Source: Acheta domesticus (Eukaryota > Arthropoda > Insecta > Orthoptera > Gryllidae). Taken from it: a DNA stretch of 64,000 bases. Below, piece after piece: positions 44,231 to 56,530 of the stretch. How positions within the stretch are numbered: the stretch's first letter is position 1; every line of letters begins with the position of its first letter. Made by a program: the position numbers and the translations under genes. Location: the NCBI GenBank assembly GCA_031308135.1, contig JAHLJT010008756.1:68690172-68754171 (forward strand), in the 5' to 3' direction. The notes beneath the pieces are model-generated. The model was not told the DNA's origin. It did no database searches and worked only from the letters and a program-made list of their open reading frames with translations.

Positions 44231-46440
44231 TGTGGCTGACTGTCTCTTCGTCTGGACACGTTGCCTTGAACGTAGATGGAGCTTAAAGAGCAATCGGAAT
44301 TATCTTCTTAGTTAGACCCGTTGTCTCAGATTCTCAGTCGCCTAGAAATACGTAGTGTAGTGCTTTCTCTGGGTACTACGGATTTTCACTGAACCACTAA
44401 CTGACCAGCTCAGTGGGCGAATAAGGCTCGCCCAGTAGGAAGTGGAACTGACAGTGTAGCGTCATTGTTTGAAGTGGTAGAAATTTCAAGTTGTCACAGT
44501 AGATGACAGCATGAGTTAGCAAAACGTTGAACTAGTTTGCGCCTCCATTGTGTTAAAAACAGTGAGACAAAGGATGAAACAGTGAGTGATACCTCCAATG
44601 AAGCACAACGTGCGAAAATTCTATTTCGCTCAGCGTAAGGTGTCAAAATATACCGCTGAATGCACGAATAAACGAGTGTTTGTCAATCACTTCTGCCTTC
44701 CGATGGTGTAATGAATTTCATGAGTGTGCCAGGTGGAATTTCAACAGTAGTACGAGATGTCTTTATTTCAGTACATATCGTTCATTCGACGGTGAATTTT
44801 GTTACCACAAACATCTTGCAATCACAAAAACTGGATTACCGTTGTGCTTCATTGGAACAATACACCACTCACTGTTATCACACTTTGTCTCAGGTAAACC
44901 GAAACCGGAGGGGCGACCTGTGGCCCAACTTTTGCCTTAGCACACTGTCTATCTCTTAACATAATGATGATAAAACTGTAGTCCGACTCCCTGCTAGGCG
45001 ACACTACACGTTCAAAACATTTTGACACTACATTACACGGTCAAAACATCAACCGCAAATAATAGACACGTAGAGCTTCGCACAACTCTTCAAGCATTGA
45101 AGGGTAATTAAGGAAGCTACGCTCTTAAGTGACGCATGGGCCGTATTCTCTCTTTTTCATCGCTTTTTATTGCAGAATTGTGTGTGTCCCGTTTACTTTA
45201 TTCTACCTCATCTCTTGTTCATAGAAGGAAGATAAGTGTTTAGACTGTCAACGAGAAGTTTCAAATTTCATGGCTGTTTTGTCGTTGTTTTAAGGGAAGA
45301 AACTGATTTCGAGTTGCAGCTGTTTCATAGTTATTGATATAAACACGCAATGATCAACACTCTGTCACGTATTGAAGAGGCCAAAGTGTGACAATTCTTT
45401 GAACAAATTTAGTTGAGATTAACATTATTCGAATGCATTGCTGGTTCTTACATGAATGAATGAAATTATAATGATAAGTCAGAGAGGCTGTCCCTGTTCT
45501 TTTTGGAACTGAAGGAAGTGTCATGTACAGTTCGTAAAGGCAGCAGATCGTTTATTTTTATTACTCTAGAAGGTAACGTTATTTAAGGATGGTCACCTGC
45601 CAACGCGATCAAATATGCAATGAATAATAATCAGGTCTTAGCTTTCCAGTTTTCTTTCATCACTACACTTGCTCTCATCTTTATACATACATTACCTTAT
45701 TTTTTCAAAGACCCAGTTATGTTAGGTTAGTGATGTAGTTTAGAAAGGTTATTTACTCCGGATGAAATATGAGCTCACACGGACTGCTATCGTCCTAAAA
45801 AATTGAGTGAATTAATAATTTAATTGAGAAAATAATGAACATCGCAGTTACATGTTAATATTTTGTTTCTGTTAGCTACATTTTGTGAAGTGTTTCCTTC
45901 ATTTACCACTATTATCTTTAATATTAATTAAACAAATTATAAATAGATACGTTTTCTATGTAGAGAAATACCTCGTTTCTATCTAGTGAATGAATATTCA
46001 TTCCATGGCCATAAATTGTTGTTGCATCTCGACGAGACATTACTTTTTATTATTCCTAATGTGCACGTGATTTTTTCTACTGCTAATCTAGCACGGCTGG
46101 TCAGTGAATGTTGCTACTAACGGGAAAACTGTGTTAATGGATGGTTAGCACTGACGAGCCAGCAAACTAGAGGACATACATAGCGATGCGCTGGGGGCAG
46201 GTATATGCACGCGGCCTGAATGAACTACAGCTTTCACCCGTTCCGACGAAAAAGAACAGTTTCTAATATGGAACGCAGGCTGCATGCTGAGCGCCTAAAA
46301 ATGTATTGAAAGTCGAAAGCCGCGTGACAGTAATGAGCACGCCCGACTGGTTATGACGGGCCTCGAGTGACAGGAGTCATCCGAGCCAATGGTAGTGGGA
46401 GCGGAGGTGATAGGAGCCTCGAAGCAGGGTGGTGTATGTA
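44231..46440. other. No certain gene
   Basis: Mixed to AT-rich. A hairpin TGGGCGA/TCGCCCA with a 7-nt loop lies near 44417-44437. Two overlapping frames of 82-86 codons at 44680-44959 match nothing known. An imperfect duplication (GACACTACACGTTCAAAACA and variant) lies at 45000-45050. Confidence 0.35.
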
Positions 46441-46640
46441 CAGTTGAGGGTGATGGTGGTGGTCATGGTAGTGAGATGGTGATGGAAGGGCGGAATAAGC
46501 GCAGAAGTGATAGTGTAGTACAGTGGAGATGGTAGTGTCGATAATGGTGTCGCCGGAGGTTGTAGTGGTGGTAACTGGCTTGACGGTCGTTATGTTGGTT
46601 GTAGTGGTCGTAGTTGTAGTGCTGATGTGATGGGGAAGGT
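46441..46640. repeat. Imperfect GTGGT/GATGGT simple repeat
   Basis: The plus strand consists of GTGGTGGTCATGGTAGTGAG-like words. The minus-strand His/Tyr-rich frame is an artefact of this. Confidence 0.7.
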
Positions 46641-47750
46641 GGTGCTAATAAAGTGTGGATGGTAAAGGTAGATTGATTGTGCCGATAGGAAGTAAGTGCA
46701 AACCAGCTATTCGAAGGAAGCAATTGCAAAACAACGATTTATGTCACGGGATTTCTTGAATTATTTCAGACAGTTCTTCTTTCTGAGCACTCTTGGATAC
46801 ATTTTCTTTTTTATAGTCCACTTTTTATTCGACAGAAACGATGATAGTAAAGTTAGCTGTGCCTCAGAGAAATATTCGTTGGTTTTATGCTGCTCTGTAT
46901 AATGTTGTATCTGAGAGTATTAAATAAACTGGTGTGCGCAATGCACATGAGGGTTTACGATGCATACGACAGCAAACTTCAATGTGGAATTAACAAAGCT
47001 TCGATGGTCATGGAGATGATTGACATTCACCCGCCCCATATTTCAGAAAGATAGAGGAAGTTCGTTTAGATATCTGCTGTCTGAGTCAAAACAGCAAATT
47101 TTCGTTTTAAATATAGACGGTAAAGGGATCTTCTGTGATGAACCTGCATGTGAACCTGTGATGAACCCTGAACCATTATTCAATTATCCCCTACGTATTG
47201 TTAATGTGAACACTAATTTAATCTTATTAAGAAGATTGTTTGAGAGCAATTTTTCACGGAGCTTGTCTCAACTTACGACACGTGTTCTCATAGCTAATTC
47301 AACGAACGAATCTATGTATAACAGATTTTTTCAACAGAATTCAACAACTTTTAATTATAATAATAAAACTCACGCTTTCTATGTCTGATGTATTGCGGCT
47401 TTACAGCTTCACGATCAGTGGAGAGAAGAGGTTAGAAAAATCAGATATAAAAAGTGATTTTTGTAGGTATATCACCCTGATTGGGATCACGACATGCATT
47501 TGTAAACGGTATTGTTGTCAATTTAATTGATGAGATACTCTTTTTGATTGCTACAGACATCACCGTTTCACACTTGAGACCTTCTGAACATTTGTACCAG
47601 ATGAAGCCTGCATCGAATTCATACGAGGATTTTAAAACGACCACTCTGGCTCCTCACAGCTTAATAAAGAAGCAAGAACCTGTTTTAACTACCTTCCCTT
47701 CGCACGCGGTAAAGTTGAAGTCGTTTAGCTCACCCCATCTCTGAAGTTAT
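46641..47750. other. No certain gene
   Basis: A 122-codon plus-strand frame at 47020-47388 is Asn-rich near its end and unrecognised. At this length chance is a sufficient explanation. An 87-codon frame follows in the same strand at 47481-47744. Confidence 0.35.
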
Positions 47751-49690
47751 ACGGGCTTTGTCTGCGGCCGAAAGCGAGTGCAGGATGACTGCACGGTCGA
47801 TGCACACATCGCCTCCGCCCGCTGCATCGACAGCATTGGCCAGCCGGCACCCCCACCTCCATCGAAGTCGTATCCTCCGCACCTACCACTGCCTCCGCAA
47901 ACTCTACCCGCCTCGCTGCCTTCTGTATGGCCCCGCAACCGTCGACGCCTCGGCCATTACCTTCGCCATATCCCTCACTGCAACTCCCGCTGTCGCTCTT
48001 GCCAGTGTTACCTCCACAGCCCTTACTACCTCCACCGCGCAATCACTGCCGCCGCTGCTGTTACCAACTCATGTAGTTGAGCTGTCGCCAGCCGCAGGTT
48101 CCGTACCCCCTGGCACCGTCACTGTCACACTCTACCCATTTCTCCGCCAGGACTGTCACCGTGCTCTTCTTCTCCGCAGCGTTTCCACCGTTGCTTGCAT
48201 CGCTAACATCACAACATTTGCAGCTCATGCTGTTATCCCGGCGCGCCGCGGCGCCCGCCATCGACCTTACACCTGCTTCTACTTCCGCTAGTGTCTCCGT
48301 ACACTTCCGCCCCTGACACAATTTTCAACTCTCAACTTCCACAACCAATAAAACTCTAGCCGTCACTTATTGTGCAATTTTTTCTTCCACCACGAAGACA
48401 ATCACAACTAGCTTCATTGCAAACTACCCCTCAGGGTCCACCTTCTCTCTCGCCTGAGACACTCCTTTCTTCTTTTCTGCTCCTCCTCATCACCGTCTCC
48501 ATACGTACTTCTACCTCGAACACTGACACTACCACTGGCCACCGGCAACATGCTTTTGCCATCGCTGCTCCTACACCATCTTCCGTGTCCGTCACTGTCA
48601 GCCATCTTAGGGTCGTAGACGCAAACACAGTCACTTCCTCTTCCGCCTCACGTCACCAGTACCGACTCTATCGTCTCTATCACCATCTCCGCTGCCACCT
48701 CCATCTCAAACGTCGCTCCCCGCCCGGTCCCACCTGTATCTTCGCTTCTCTCATTGCCCTAACACCTCAAATACGACTGCCGCTGCCATCGCCTTCTGGA
48801 TCACCGCCACCGCTATCACTGTCAACCGTCACAATAACTCCCACTCTAACCGCCGTTGCTCGGACATCGCCTTTTCCATCGCAACGGCTTCCATTGCGAG
48901 CGCATCGCCACTGCAGACTCCATCGTCTCTGCAGCCTCCGCCGCCGCAGCTTGCGCCCAACAGTTACGAGCCTATAATTTTTAAACCGCAAGCCCGTTGG
49001 GCGCATTGTGACCGTAATGGGGGCAAGCGACCGCGTGGTCTTAAATCAGTCTGCGCCGCCTCCTCCGCCGCCCCCACCGCTGCGGCTCGCATGCACGTTC
49101 CCGCCTCCGCCGCTGAGTGTTGCCCTCATCCTCACCCTCTCCCTCGCCCATAGCGTCACTCTCGCTCATGCCCATGGCCTCCCGCTTCCCATCGCCCTCG
49201 CTCATTCCGTCACTCTCATCCATGTCCATGCTCTTGCCCATCTCATCACCCTTGCACATCCCAACGCTCTCACCCACACCCATGTCCTCGCGCATCTCAT
49301 CGACCTCACTCATGCCCATACCATGTCCATTTTCTCGCCCTTCCCATCTCTCTTACTCATGCCCATTTCATGTCATTCCCTTGCCCATCCCATCACTTTC
49401 ACCCACCCTATCATCCTCATCCCTCGCAAGCCCATGCTCGTGCCCATGCCTACGACTTCTCCTTCGCTCTTCCCTTTATCTCGCCCATCACATCGCCCTC
49501 GTTAGTCCCATCGCCATCACTCTCGTCCTCACCCTCACCTCGCCTCACTCTTGCCATCGCCCTCTCTTCACCCTCGCTATCACTCACCTCTTCTGCCTTC
49601 TCCTCGCCCATCCCATCACCCTCGCCCTTCCCACTGCTCTCGCCCTCGACCTCTCGTTGCCGCCCACAATGAAAGAGCTTTTCATTTTCC
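47751..49690. repeat. Long pyrimidine-rich cryptically simple tract
   Basis: About 1.9 kb in which the plus strand is mostly C and T. The first half (47760-48960) is shuffled CCGC, CATC and CACC words. The second half (49090-49660) is strongly repetitive around CTCGCCCATCCCATC-type units of about 12-18 bp. Overlapping frames of 100-201 codons occur in several frames on both strands, Pro/Ser/His/Leu-rich or Glu/Gly/Asp-rich. Such simultaneous openness is a sign of composition, not coding. Confidence 0.75.
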
Positions 49691-50825
49691 ATTTTTTAAC
49701 CCACAATTTTTTATTTTAGTTCCAGTTCTAATCTAGATTTCTAGGAACTCAAATTGTAAACAACTGGAGGTATCTCTTTATAAATTATAAAAATACCTCA
49801 TTAGTCTGTTTTACAACAGTAGGCACCCACTATTGAACATTGCCGTTTTCCATTACATTTATTAGCTTCGTGAACAATGGACCTCTCGCCCCAAAATAAT
49901 TGAATAACGTTGACTATTAACTGAAAGGAAACTTTTTAAAAGAATATCTCGAAAAGGAATCATAATACAAAAATAAAATTCGCACATCTCATTTTCAATG
50001 GCTTTGAGATACATTGGCTAAATTCGAAATAAATGCGAGTAAAGTGTTTGATTGTTACTAACAAAGTTTTATACCGTGGAAGTGCCGTACAATCGTACTA
50101 AAAGAGAACATCGCTTCATTCGGTCAATAAATGTCAGTGTTTCCGCAGTGGCTGTCACTTTGTACATTTCGCCAAATTTGCCACGAACGACACTCTTGTT
50201 CTGTGTTGACCACAAATGTTCTGTTTTATTTTGCATCACTGTGTGCTGCATGTGCTCTCTCCGATTCATAATTAATTCTGCGCTGTAGAGTTTTTACTTT
50301 GCGTACTTCCGAATGGCCGTTTTCTCCATTGTTGTTTCGGATTCCAAGGCCTTGTCAACCACTTCTTCTTTTTCTGTTTGCTCGTTTGTCAGCGTTTTCA
50401 TCTCCTCTTAAAAGAATCCGTTTTCAATGCTATCAACACCACTATCACCATAGCTGCCACCATCACCACCATCATCATTATTATAACTTTTTACAACTCC
50501 ATATCCATTAGACATTTCTCAAAGATTCTAATAGAGTAAAAGTGTTGTAATCAATGAAATAAAACATCTTTCAATTGCCGTATAAATCAATGTGAGTGCC
50601 ACTTTCTGTTTTCAAAATATTACTGTTGGAAACTCCAACCACGTTTATTAGTGTTAATTCTTCCTCCCTCATCCGATATAAACGCTTGTCGTTCATGATT
50701 TTCTGATTTCTTCACTTCCACGCCTTCCACTTCAAGCATTGTCTTAACTTACATCATCCCCCTTGAACTTTCATAGGTAATATTAACTCATTTGTAATAT
50801 TTCCACCTTGTCATTGTACTCAACT
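49691..50825. other. AT-rich stretch with CACCAT simple patch
   Basis: A (CACCAT)-like imperfect run lies at about 50440-50490. No gene was recognised. Confidence 0.4.
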
Positions 50826-50833
50826 GTTGCTTC

Positions 50834-50970
50834 GTTCTCAACTGGTATTCATGGTTTTTCAACTAGTGTTCTTAGTTTTTCAACTGGTATCCACAGTTTT
50901 TGAACTGGTATCCATATTTTTTTCAATTGGTGCTCTAAGTTTTTCAACTGGTAGCCATAGTTTTTTCAAA
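50834..50970. repeat. 21-bp tandem repeat, about six units
   Basis: Units of the form TTTTTCAACTGGTATCCACAG repeat with substitutions. Because 21 is a multiple of three, a plus-strand frame reads as a VFQLVSx heptad-like repeat, a by-product of the DNA repeat. Confidence 0.85.
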
Positions 50971-52143
50971 ACCGTCGATTTTTTTCATTTTAAACCCTCT
51001 TTCAGTCAGTTCAACTTACTTTAACTGATTACCGTCTTCGTCTTTGCCACCTCCCTCACGATGTTTTTCCGACCTCACACACGCTTCTTGTCTACCTGTG
51101 TCCAAATGAAGTTGTAGCCCTAGCTTAGAATTGAGTTGTTAGGTTGCGATTTAGCGGTTCGAACGCGTGCAAATCGACGTTGCCGCAGCAAGACGAGGAG
51201 AGACCACACGGGTGCGGTTGCGGCTTACGAAATGACCTGCATGTGACGTTCATTGAAGTCATTATCTGAACAAAGGAGCGACGGCGATGGTGGTGAAAGC
51301 TGATATTTTCGTCTCGTAGACCGACAACTTCAGTGAGTACTTGTTGTTTCCCGGGGAGTCAAATAATTAGTCTCATAAGTATAGTGCAAATTATACCTTC
51401 GGGGTAGCGCTGTCCCTCCGCCACACGCGAGATCTGGTGGCAACTTATAAATCGGATTGCAAGATTTTTCTCCCCCAGCTGTCTCCCTCAGTGGGACACT
51501 GTCCCCGCCTCCCAGCTGTGTGGTCATTGCTCAATGCTCCCAAATGGTCTTTCTATTTATGGTTGTGTAGTGCATGTAAGTTTAATTCAATATGGAAAAG
51601 AAGAGGGCACAAGGATTTGGAAGGTTTGATCATGTGTGGTACGAGGCCGATTTGTTAGGGCATTGCTTTGCCATGCGTTCGGTATTGATAACAGAATCCT
51701 CGGAAATCCACCGATCAGAGCTGCGAGCCTATGCAATTCTCCTTCACACAGGGCCTCCAATCAGATTTTCCTTATATCTGTGATTTCTGGATCATTCTGC
51801 GATCATTTTAACGACAGTGTCACTATCAGCACCTACCTTAACTAGCCACGGATCAAGTGCAATATTTTTGTTGCCTCCTTACATAACCGTCTACATTCAC
51901 AAATACTTACACACTGGCAATCACTCGCAGTGAGAAAAGTGTTTGAGAAACTTAGGATGTATCTTTTAAGAAGATATTTCTCTTGAAAGCAGGGGCATAT
52001 ATATTACACATAGTCCAAGTTAATTTTAGTACTGTAAAATAGAAAAAAAACAACATTTTATTCAATGTCGTTCTGATATGATGTTAAGAACTTAATTTCC
52101 AGATATACGTATCTCAGAAATCAATTATTGCTATTTTAGATAT
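50971..52143. other. No certain gene
   Basis: Mixed composition. Frames of 63-73 codons at 51437-51845 overlap and match nothing known. Confidence 0.35.
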
Positions 52144-52462
52144 TATACAGAGTGAGGCATTTTAATCTATCGGAGCAAATATCTCGGAAACTACACATGG
52201 GATCAAACAAAATGGTTAATAAAAGTTGTTTTGGCAGGGGACATCCAATGATTCCAAACTCCACTCCCAAAAAATGGGGGTTGCTATTTAAGAGTTTTTT
52301 CTTCTCCCTCCCCCACCCCCAGGGTGTGTGGATAGGGGTGAACTTTGACATCATTTGATGTCCCCTGCCAAAACAAGTAACTTTTATTAACCATTTTGAT
52401 TGATCCGACGTGTAGTTTCCGAGATATTTGCTCCGATAGATTAAAATGGCCCATCGTGTATA
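52144..52462. mobile_element. Fold-back MITE, 311 bp, with TA or TATA duplication
   Basis: The element runs from 52148 to 52458. The left arm CAGAGTGAGGCATTTTAATC pairs with the right end, whose reverse complement is CACGATGGGCCATTTTAATC. Pairing continues for over 90 bp through ATCTCGGAAACTACAC and GTTTTGGCAGGGGACATC, and weakly to near the centre, so nearly the whole element folds back. TATA flanks both sides. TA-type duplication and CAG-like ends suggest Tc1/mariner-superfamily mobilisation, which is an inference. A 183-codon minus-strand frame runs through it and is considered chance. Confidence 0.9.
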
Positions 52463-53155
52463 TGTATGGTTTTGTGCATTAGAACAAAAAGCTATTAAGA
52501 ACACAGAGAAGATGGATCTTATTAAAGTGAAAATAATAATATTATAACATGCTAAAATATCCATAATTTTGCACAGTAACATTTTGCAAGGAGCGTCACT
52601 GAGAGGAAGTAGTGGGAAGTCGTATAACACGATTGAAAATTGAAAGGAAAATGAAAAGGAACAATTGTAAAGAAATACTACACACACAAAAAATTAGTTA
52701 ATAAAATGGTAATTCATTTTCTGTATGCATGGAAAGAGGAGACGATGAAGAATATTGTGAATCCAAGGAATATACGAAAATAGAGCGTAGTGAAAGACGG
52801 ATGGTGAATTAGAGAAAAAAATGCCCTTTGAAATCGAAAGAAAGAAGTTGGAAATCAATGTACACAAAAATACATGAATGGAAACACGAGTTGGTGTAAT
52901 AAAGAAAGTAACAATAAGTCATAATCACAGAAGAAGAAAATCGACCGTTAGAGTTGTTGTCGGGTGCAGGTGCAAAAACCGTTTCAACACAAAATATTAC
53001 AGAAACACCAGCCGGTGCATAGGGAAAAGGCGGTGCCAAGCCGCATGAAACCAGCCCGAGCGAGAAATGTACCTGCTGGCTGAGGCCGTCCGTACTAAGG
53101 TATATGGCAGTGGGAAGCGACGCCTCATCCGTTACACTCAAGTGCTCGTTCTCTT
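52463..53155. other. No recognised feature
   Basis: AT-rich, purine-biased on the plus strand. No supported gene. Confidence 0.35.
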
Positions 53156-53159
53156 TTAC

Positions 53160-53591
53160 GCCCAGAGCCCGGCGTCGATGCGGAGACGTCCGCCAGGCGC
53201 GATCGCGCGCTCATTCTATGCATTGCGCCAGAGTTACAGCCCTCACCCTCGCCCTCGCCCTCGCCGCGCCCTCCCCCTCGCCGCGCCGCGCCGCGCCTCG
53301 CCTCGCCTCGCCCCGCCATGCCGATGGGGCTCACAATAATTCATCTGGAGATATACTCCGCGGGGAAGAGCCTTTTAATACGCGTCAAACTCTCACTTTA
53401 TCTCGCCGTAAGCACGGGCCTCGCGAGCGCGAGCGTGGCGCTGCGCGGAGACCACGGTGTTCATTTACACCTCCGGATGATCTCCTTTCCACTTGTCTTC
53501 CCACGCCGCGTTGCGCGCCGCAGCGATTGACATCGGGCACACCTACCGCGCCACGGACGGGGTATTCACCGGGGCCGGCTGGCTGCGCGAC
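53160..53591. other. CpG island
   Basis: A CCTCGCC/GCCGCGC hexamer-like simple patch at about 53245-53315 is followed by unique CpG-rich sequence with AT words such as CACAATAATTCATCTGG (TAATT core). A 180-codon frame crosses it with no recognised similarity. The island runs straight into the first unit of the following tandem array. Confidence 0.45.
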
Positions 53592-55195
53592 CTGTTCTTG
53601 CCACGAGGTTCTAGTGGTAGGTCTTGTATTCTTTACAGCTATGTAAAGCATCGTTTATTGCGGTGTTCTGGTTAAGGGAAGCGACTATTATACTCTCTAG
53701 GCGTTTCAAAAATCATTTATTCTTATTTACGTAAAATGGCAGTGAGAGGTAATCGTAAGTACACTAATGTACTTTTGAGATACTGATAATTTGGTGATTG
53801 AAAAGTATTTAAAGCAATGACAAGCGATGAATATCTGACAGGCGTTATCCTGAAATCTGATGAGAAAGTGTTAATTTGTAATATGAAATGGTACGAAAGT
53901 TGCTTGGAGAACATTATGATCTCGGAGATGAACTTTAAATAATGCAAAATTAAGGTGTCACTTTCACTCACTGGTCTTTCGTGACGAAATTGAGGACTTT
54001 CACTCACTGGTCCATTCATAAATTATTGATACAGCCATTAATGCAGAGAAAAAAATGTATCACTCGCCTAGAGCTTTAAGTTAACAATGTTATTGGTGAA
54101 ATATTCATGGCAATTTTATCTCAATAATCTGAATTTTCAAGCTCCACCGCCGCTGTCTGCACAACCTGTTCTTGGCACGAGGCTCTAGTTGTAGGACATT
54201 TATTCATTACAGCTACGTAAAGCATCATTTATTGCGGTGTTCTGCTTAAGGTAAGCAACTGTTACACTCCACAGGAATTTAAAAGACGACTTATAAGTGT
54301 AGCTGTCAGTGAGAGAGAATCGTAAGTCACATTAAAGTAGTTTTGACCTGCAGATCGATTGGTGTTTGGAAAGTTTTTAAACCAATGCCAAACGAAGAAA
54401 ATTTGTCAGATGTTATCATGAAATCTGGTGAGAAAATGTAAATTTGTAATGTCGAGTGATAAGAAAGTTTGTTGGAGAACAATCTGATTCAGGAAAGCTC
54501 AACTCAAAATAACACTAAATTTAGGTGTCACACATTCATTTACTGGTCCATTCATTTATTACTGATACAATCATGAATGAACTAAATTATTCTTTCATTC
54601 AGGTGCCTCGAGATTTACGTTAAATTAAGAATCCTATTGGCGGAGTATTCATCGCACTTTCATCTCAATAATCTACATTTTCAAGCCCCACCGCGTGCTG
54701 TCTGTCGAACTGTTCTTGGCACGAAGTTCTAGTGGCACGTCTTTTAATTTTTACAACTACCTACAGATTCATTTATTGCGCTGTTCTGGTTAAGGTAAGG
54801 AACTGTTAAGCTCCCTAGGAATTTAAAAGACAGTTATACTCATTTACGTAAAGTATCAGTGAGAGATACTGATAAATCACAATAAAGTAATTTGAGATTC
54901 AGATCATTTGGTGTTATACTCAGGTCTGATGAGAAAATGTTGATATGTAATACCGAATAATTGGAGAACATTATAATTCCGGAGAATTCTACTCAAAATA
55001 ACGCAAAATTGAGATGTCCGATTTTCACTGACTGGTCCTTTCATGTATTATTGATACATTTATTATTAAACTGCATTATTAAACTGAAATCGTTCAGGGT
55101 ATTGTTAACTCGCGTAGAGATACAAGGTAATTAATCATCCTATTGGCGGGATGTTCGTCACACTTTCAACTCAATAATCTTCATTTGCAAGCTTC
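53592..55195 (+). repeat. Three-copy tandem array, unit about 545-575 bp
   Basis: CTGTTCTTGsCACGArGyTC begins each unit, at 53592, 54166 and 54710. Each then has TTTATTGCGsTGTTCTGsTT, a CAGTGAGAG word, and ends with TCAATAATCT before the next start. Divergence between units is substantial, so the array is old. No unit carries an open frame of note. Confidence 0.85.
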
Positions 55196-56250
55196 AGAAA
55201 ACTCTAGAATAGTTGCTATTTTCACGTTCCGAGCCTGGTTTCGTAGTTCAAGAGATCGGTTTTCCTTTCAAAGCATTTCTCTTGTATCTTTACTTTGTCA
55301 CGACTCGTTTACTCCATGCATTTTCATGTGTTCTAGTAAACACATGCATGCCTTTATTGATAATATTCCTTAATATTCCAGTCTTTGTAAAATGACAGAT
55401 TAAAAATGAAGGAATTTTCTCTACAAAAAATTAAATCTCATTAATTTCTCTTGCATTATATGCCACATTTTCACAGCAGAATGCCCTTTTTAATAAATAG
55501 TGTCAGCAAATTTTGCTCGTAAAGTAAGGTATCAGAATGTATAGTAGTCAATAATCATAATTCAGTAATAATGTATAAATAAGCGTGGAGAAATAAAAAA
55601 CTAAAGGAGCAAGTTGAACTATTCCAATGAACCTTCTATAAGCAGTTTTAATGACCGTTAAATATCGCTTAGTCAGAAAGAGAAAATTAGTTAACGCATT
55701 GAGTGGTTACAATGGAGAACCTTGAAAGAATACATGTGAGAATATTTTATATAAATTACTAGTGTTGTCTACAAGATAAAACAAGTACATTACATGAAAG
55801 TATTAACTCGTTCAAATATTCAAGTGTTCGTTTCTCAATTAGTGCCACTCTATAGTGACATTCAGTCGCAATGCTCTATTAATATTAATCAAAATAGAAA
55901 ATAAATATTCTCGCCTGCAGTTAGTATAACAATAAGACTAATAATATTGTTATTATTAAGTCATACTTGTATTATAATGTAAATTCATATTAGTATTTTA
56001 TTAACATTAAATAGTTCAGTGTGGTGTAGTATAGTGTGTACACTAATACAGTGTGGTGTAGTTAACATTACGGAGATAGAAATTACATTGATATATAGGT
56101 ATTTCTAGAATATAACTTTAACTTAAAGCAATGAATAATTAGCATAGTATTGGCATTAGTATTATAGTGGTTAGCAAGTGAATACTGAATTTAGAGGACA
56201 TCTAAACCAATAACATCCTTCGCAAGACTTGCCCCGCCCTTGATTCCTCC
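55196..56250. other. AT-rich stretch
   Basis: A small direct duplication (CAGTGTGGTGTAG) occurs at about 56019 and 56050. No gene was recognised. Confidence 0.35.
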
Positions 56251-56259
56251 ATTTCAATC

Positions 56260-56530
56260 AACGAACGCATCCCACGCCCCAGTCGCGAGATTTAAAGCAG
56301 GAAGCGCCTGGCGGAGGGGTCATCGCCCACGGGCGACCGCTCGCCCCGCCCCGCCCCTTGAGCGGGCGCGGGCGCGGCGGAGCGTCGCCGCTTTCACGGC
56401 GGAGGCGCCGCGTCACGGAGCCCCGGGGGACGCGAACCCGCGACCCCGCGCGCGCGCGGCCCAGGCGGCGACGACGGCGGTGACGGCGGTAGTGAGAGTC
56501 CTACGGACAGAGGAGGCTGGGGGAAGCGCC
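56260..56530. other. CpG island
   Basis: Very CpG-rich with GGGCGCGGGCGCGGCGG and CGCGCGCGCGG words. It ends sharply near 56530. A 99-codon Ala/Arg-rich frame is explained by composition. Confidence 0.45.

Noticed and set aside
47020..47388. 122-codon plus frame as a possible exon
   Set aside because: A few frames of this length are expected by chance in a window of this size and composition, and no domain was recognised.
47758..49719. Several frames of 100-201 codons on both strands
   Set aside because: The pyrimidine-rich cryptic repeat removes stop codons in multiple frames, and the peptides are low complexity.
52136..52687. 183-codon minus frame
   Set aside because: About 60 per cent of it lies inside the fold-back MITE. 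The remainder has no recognisable domain.
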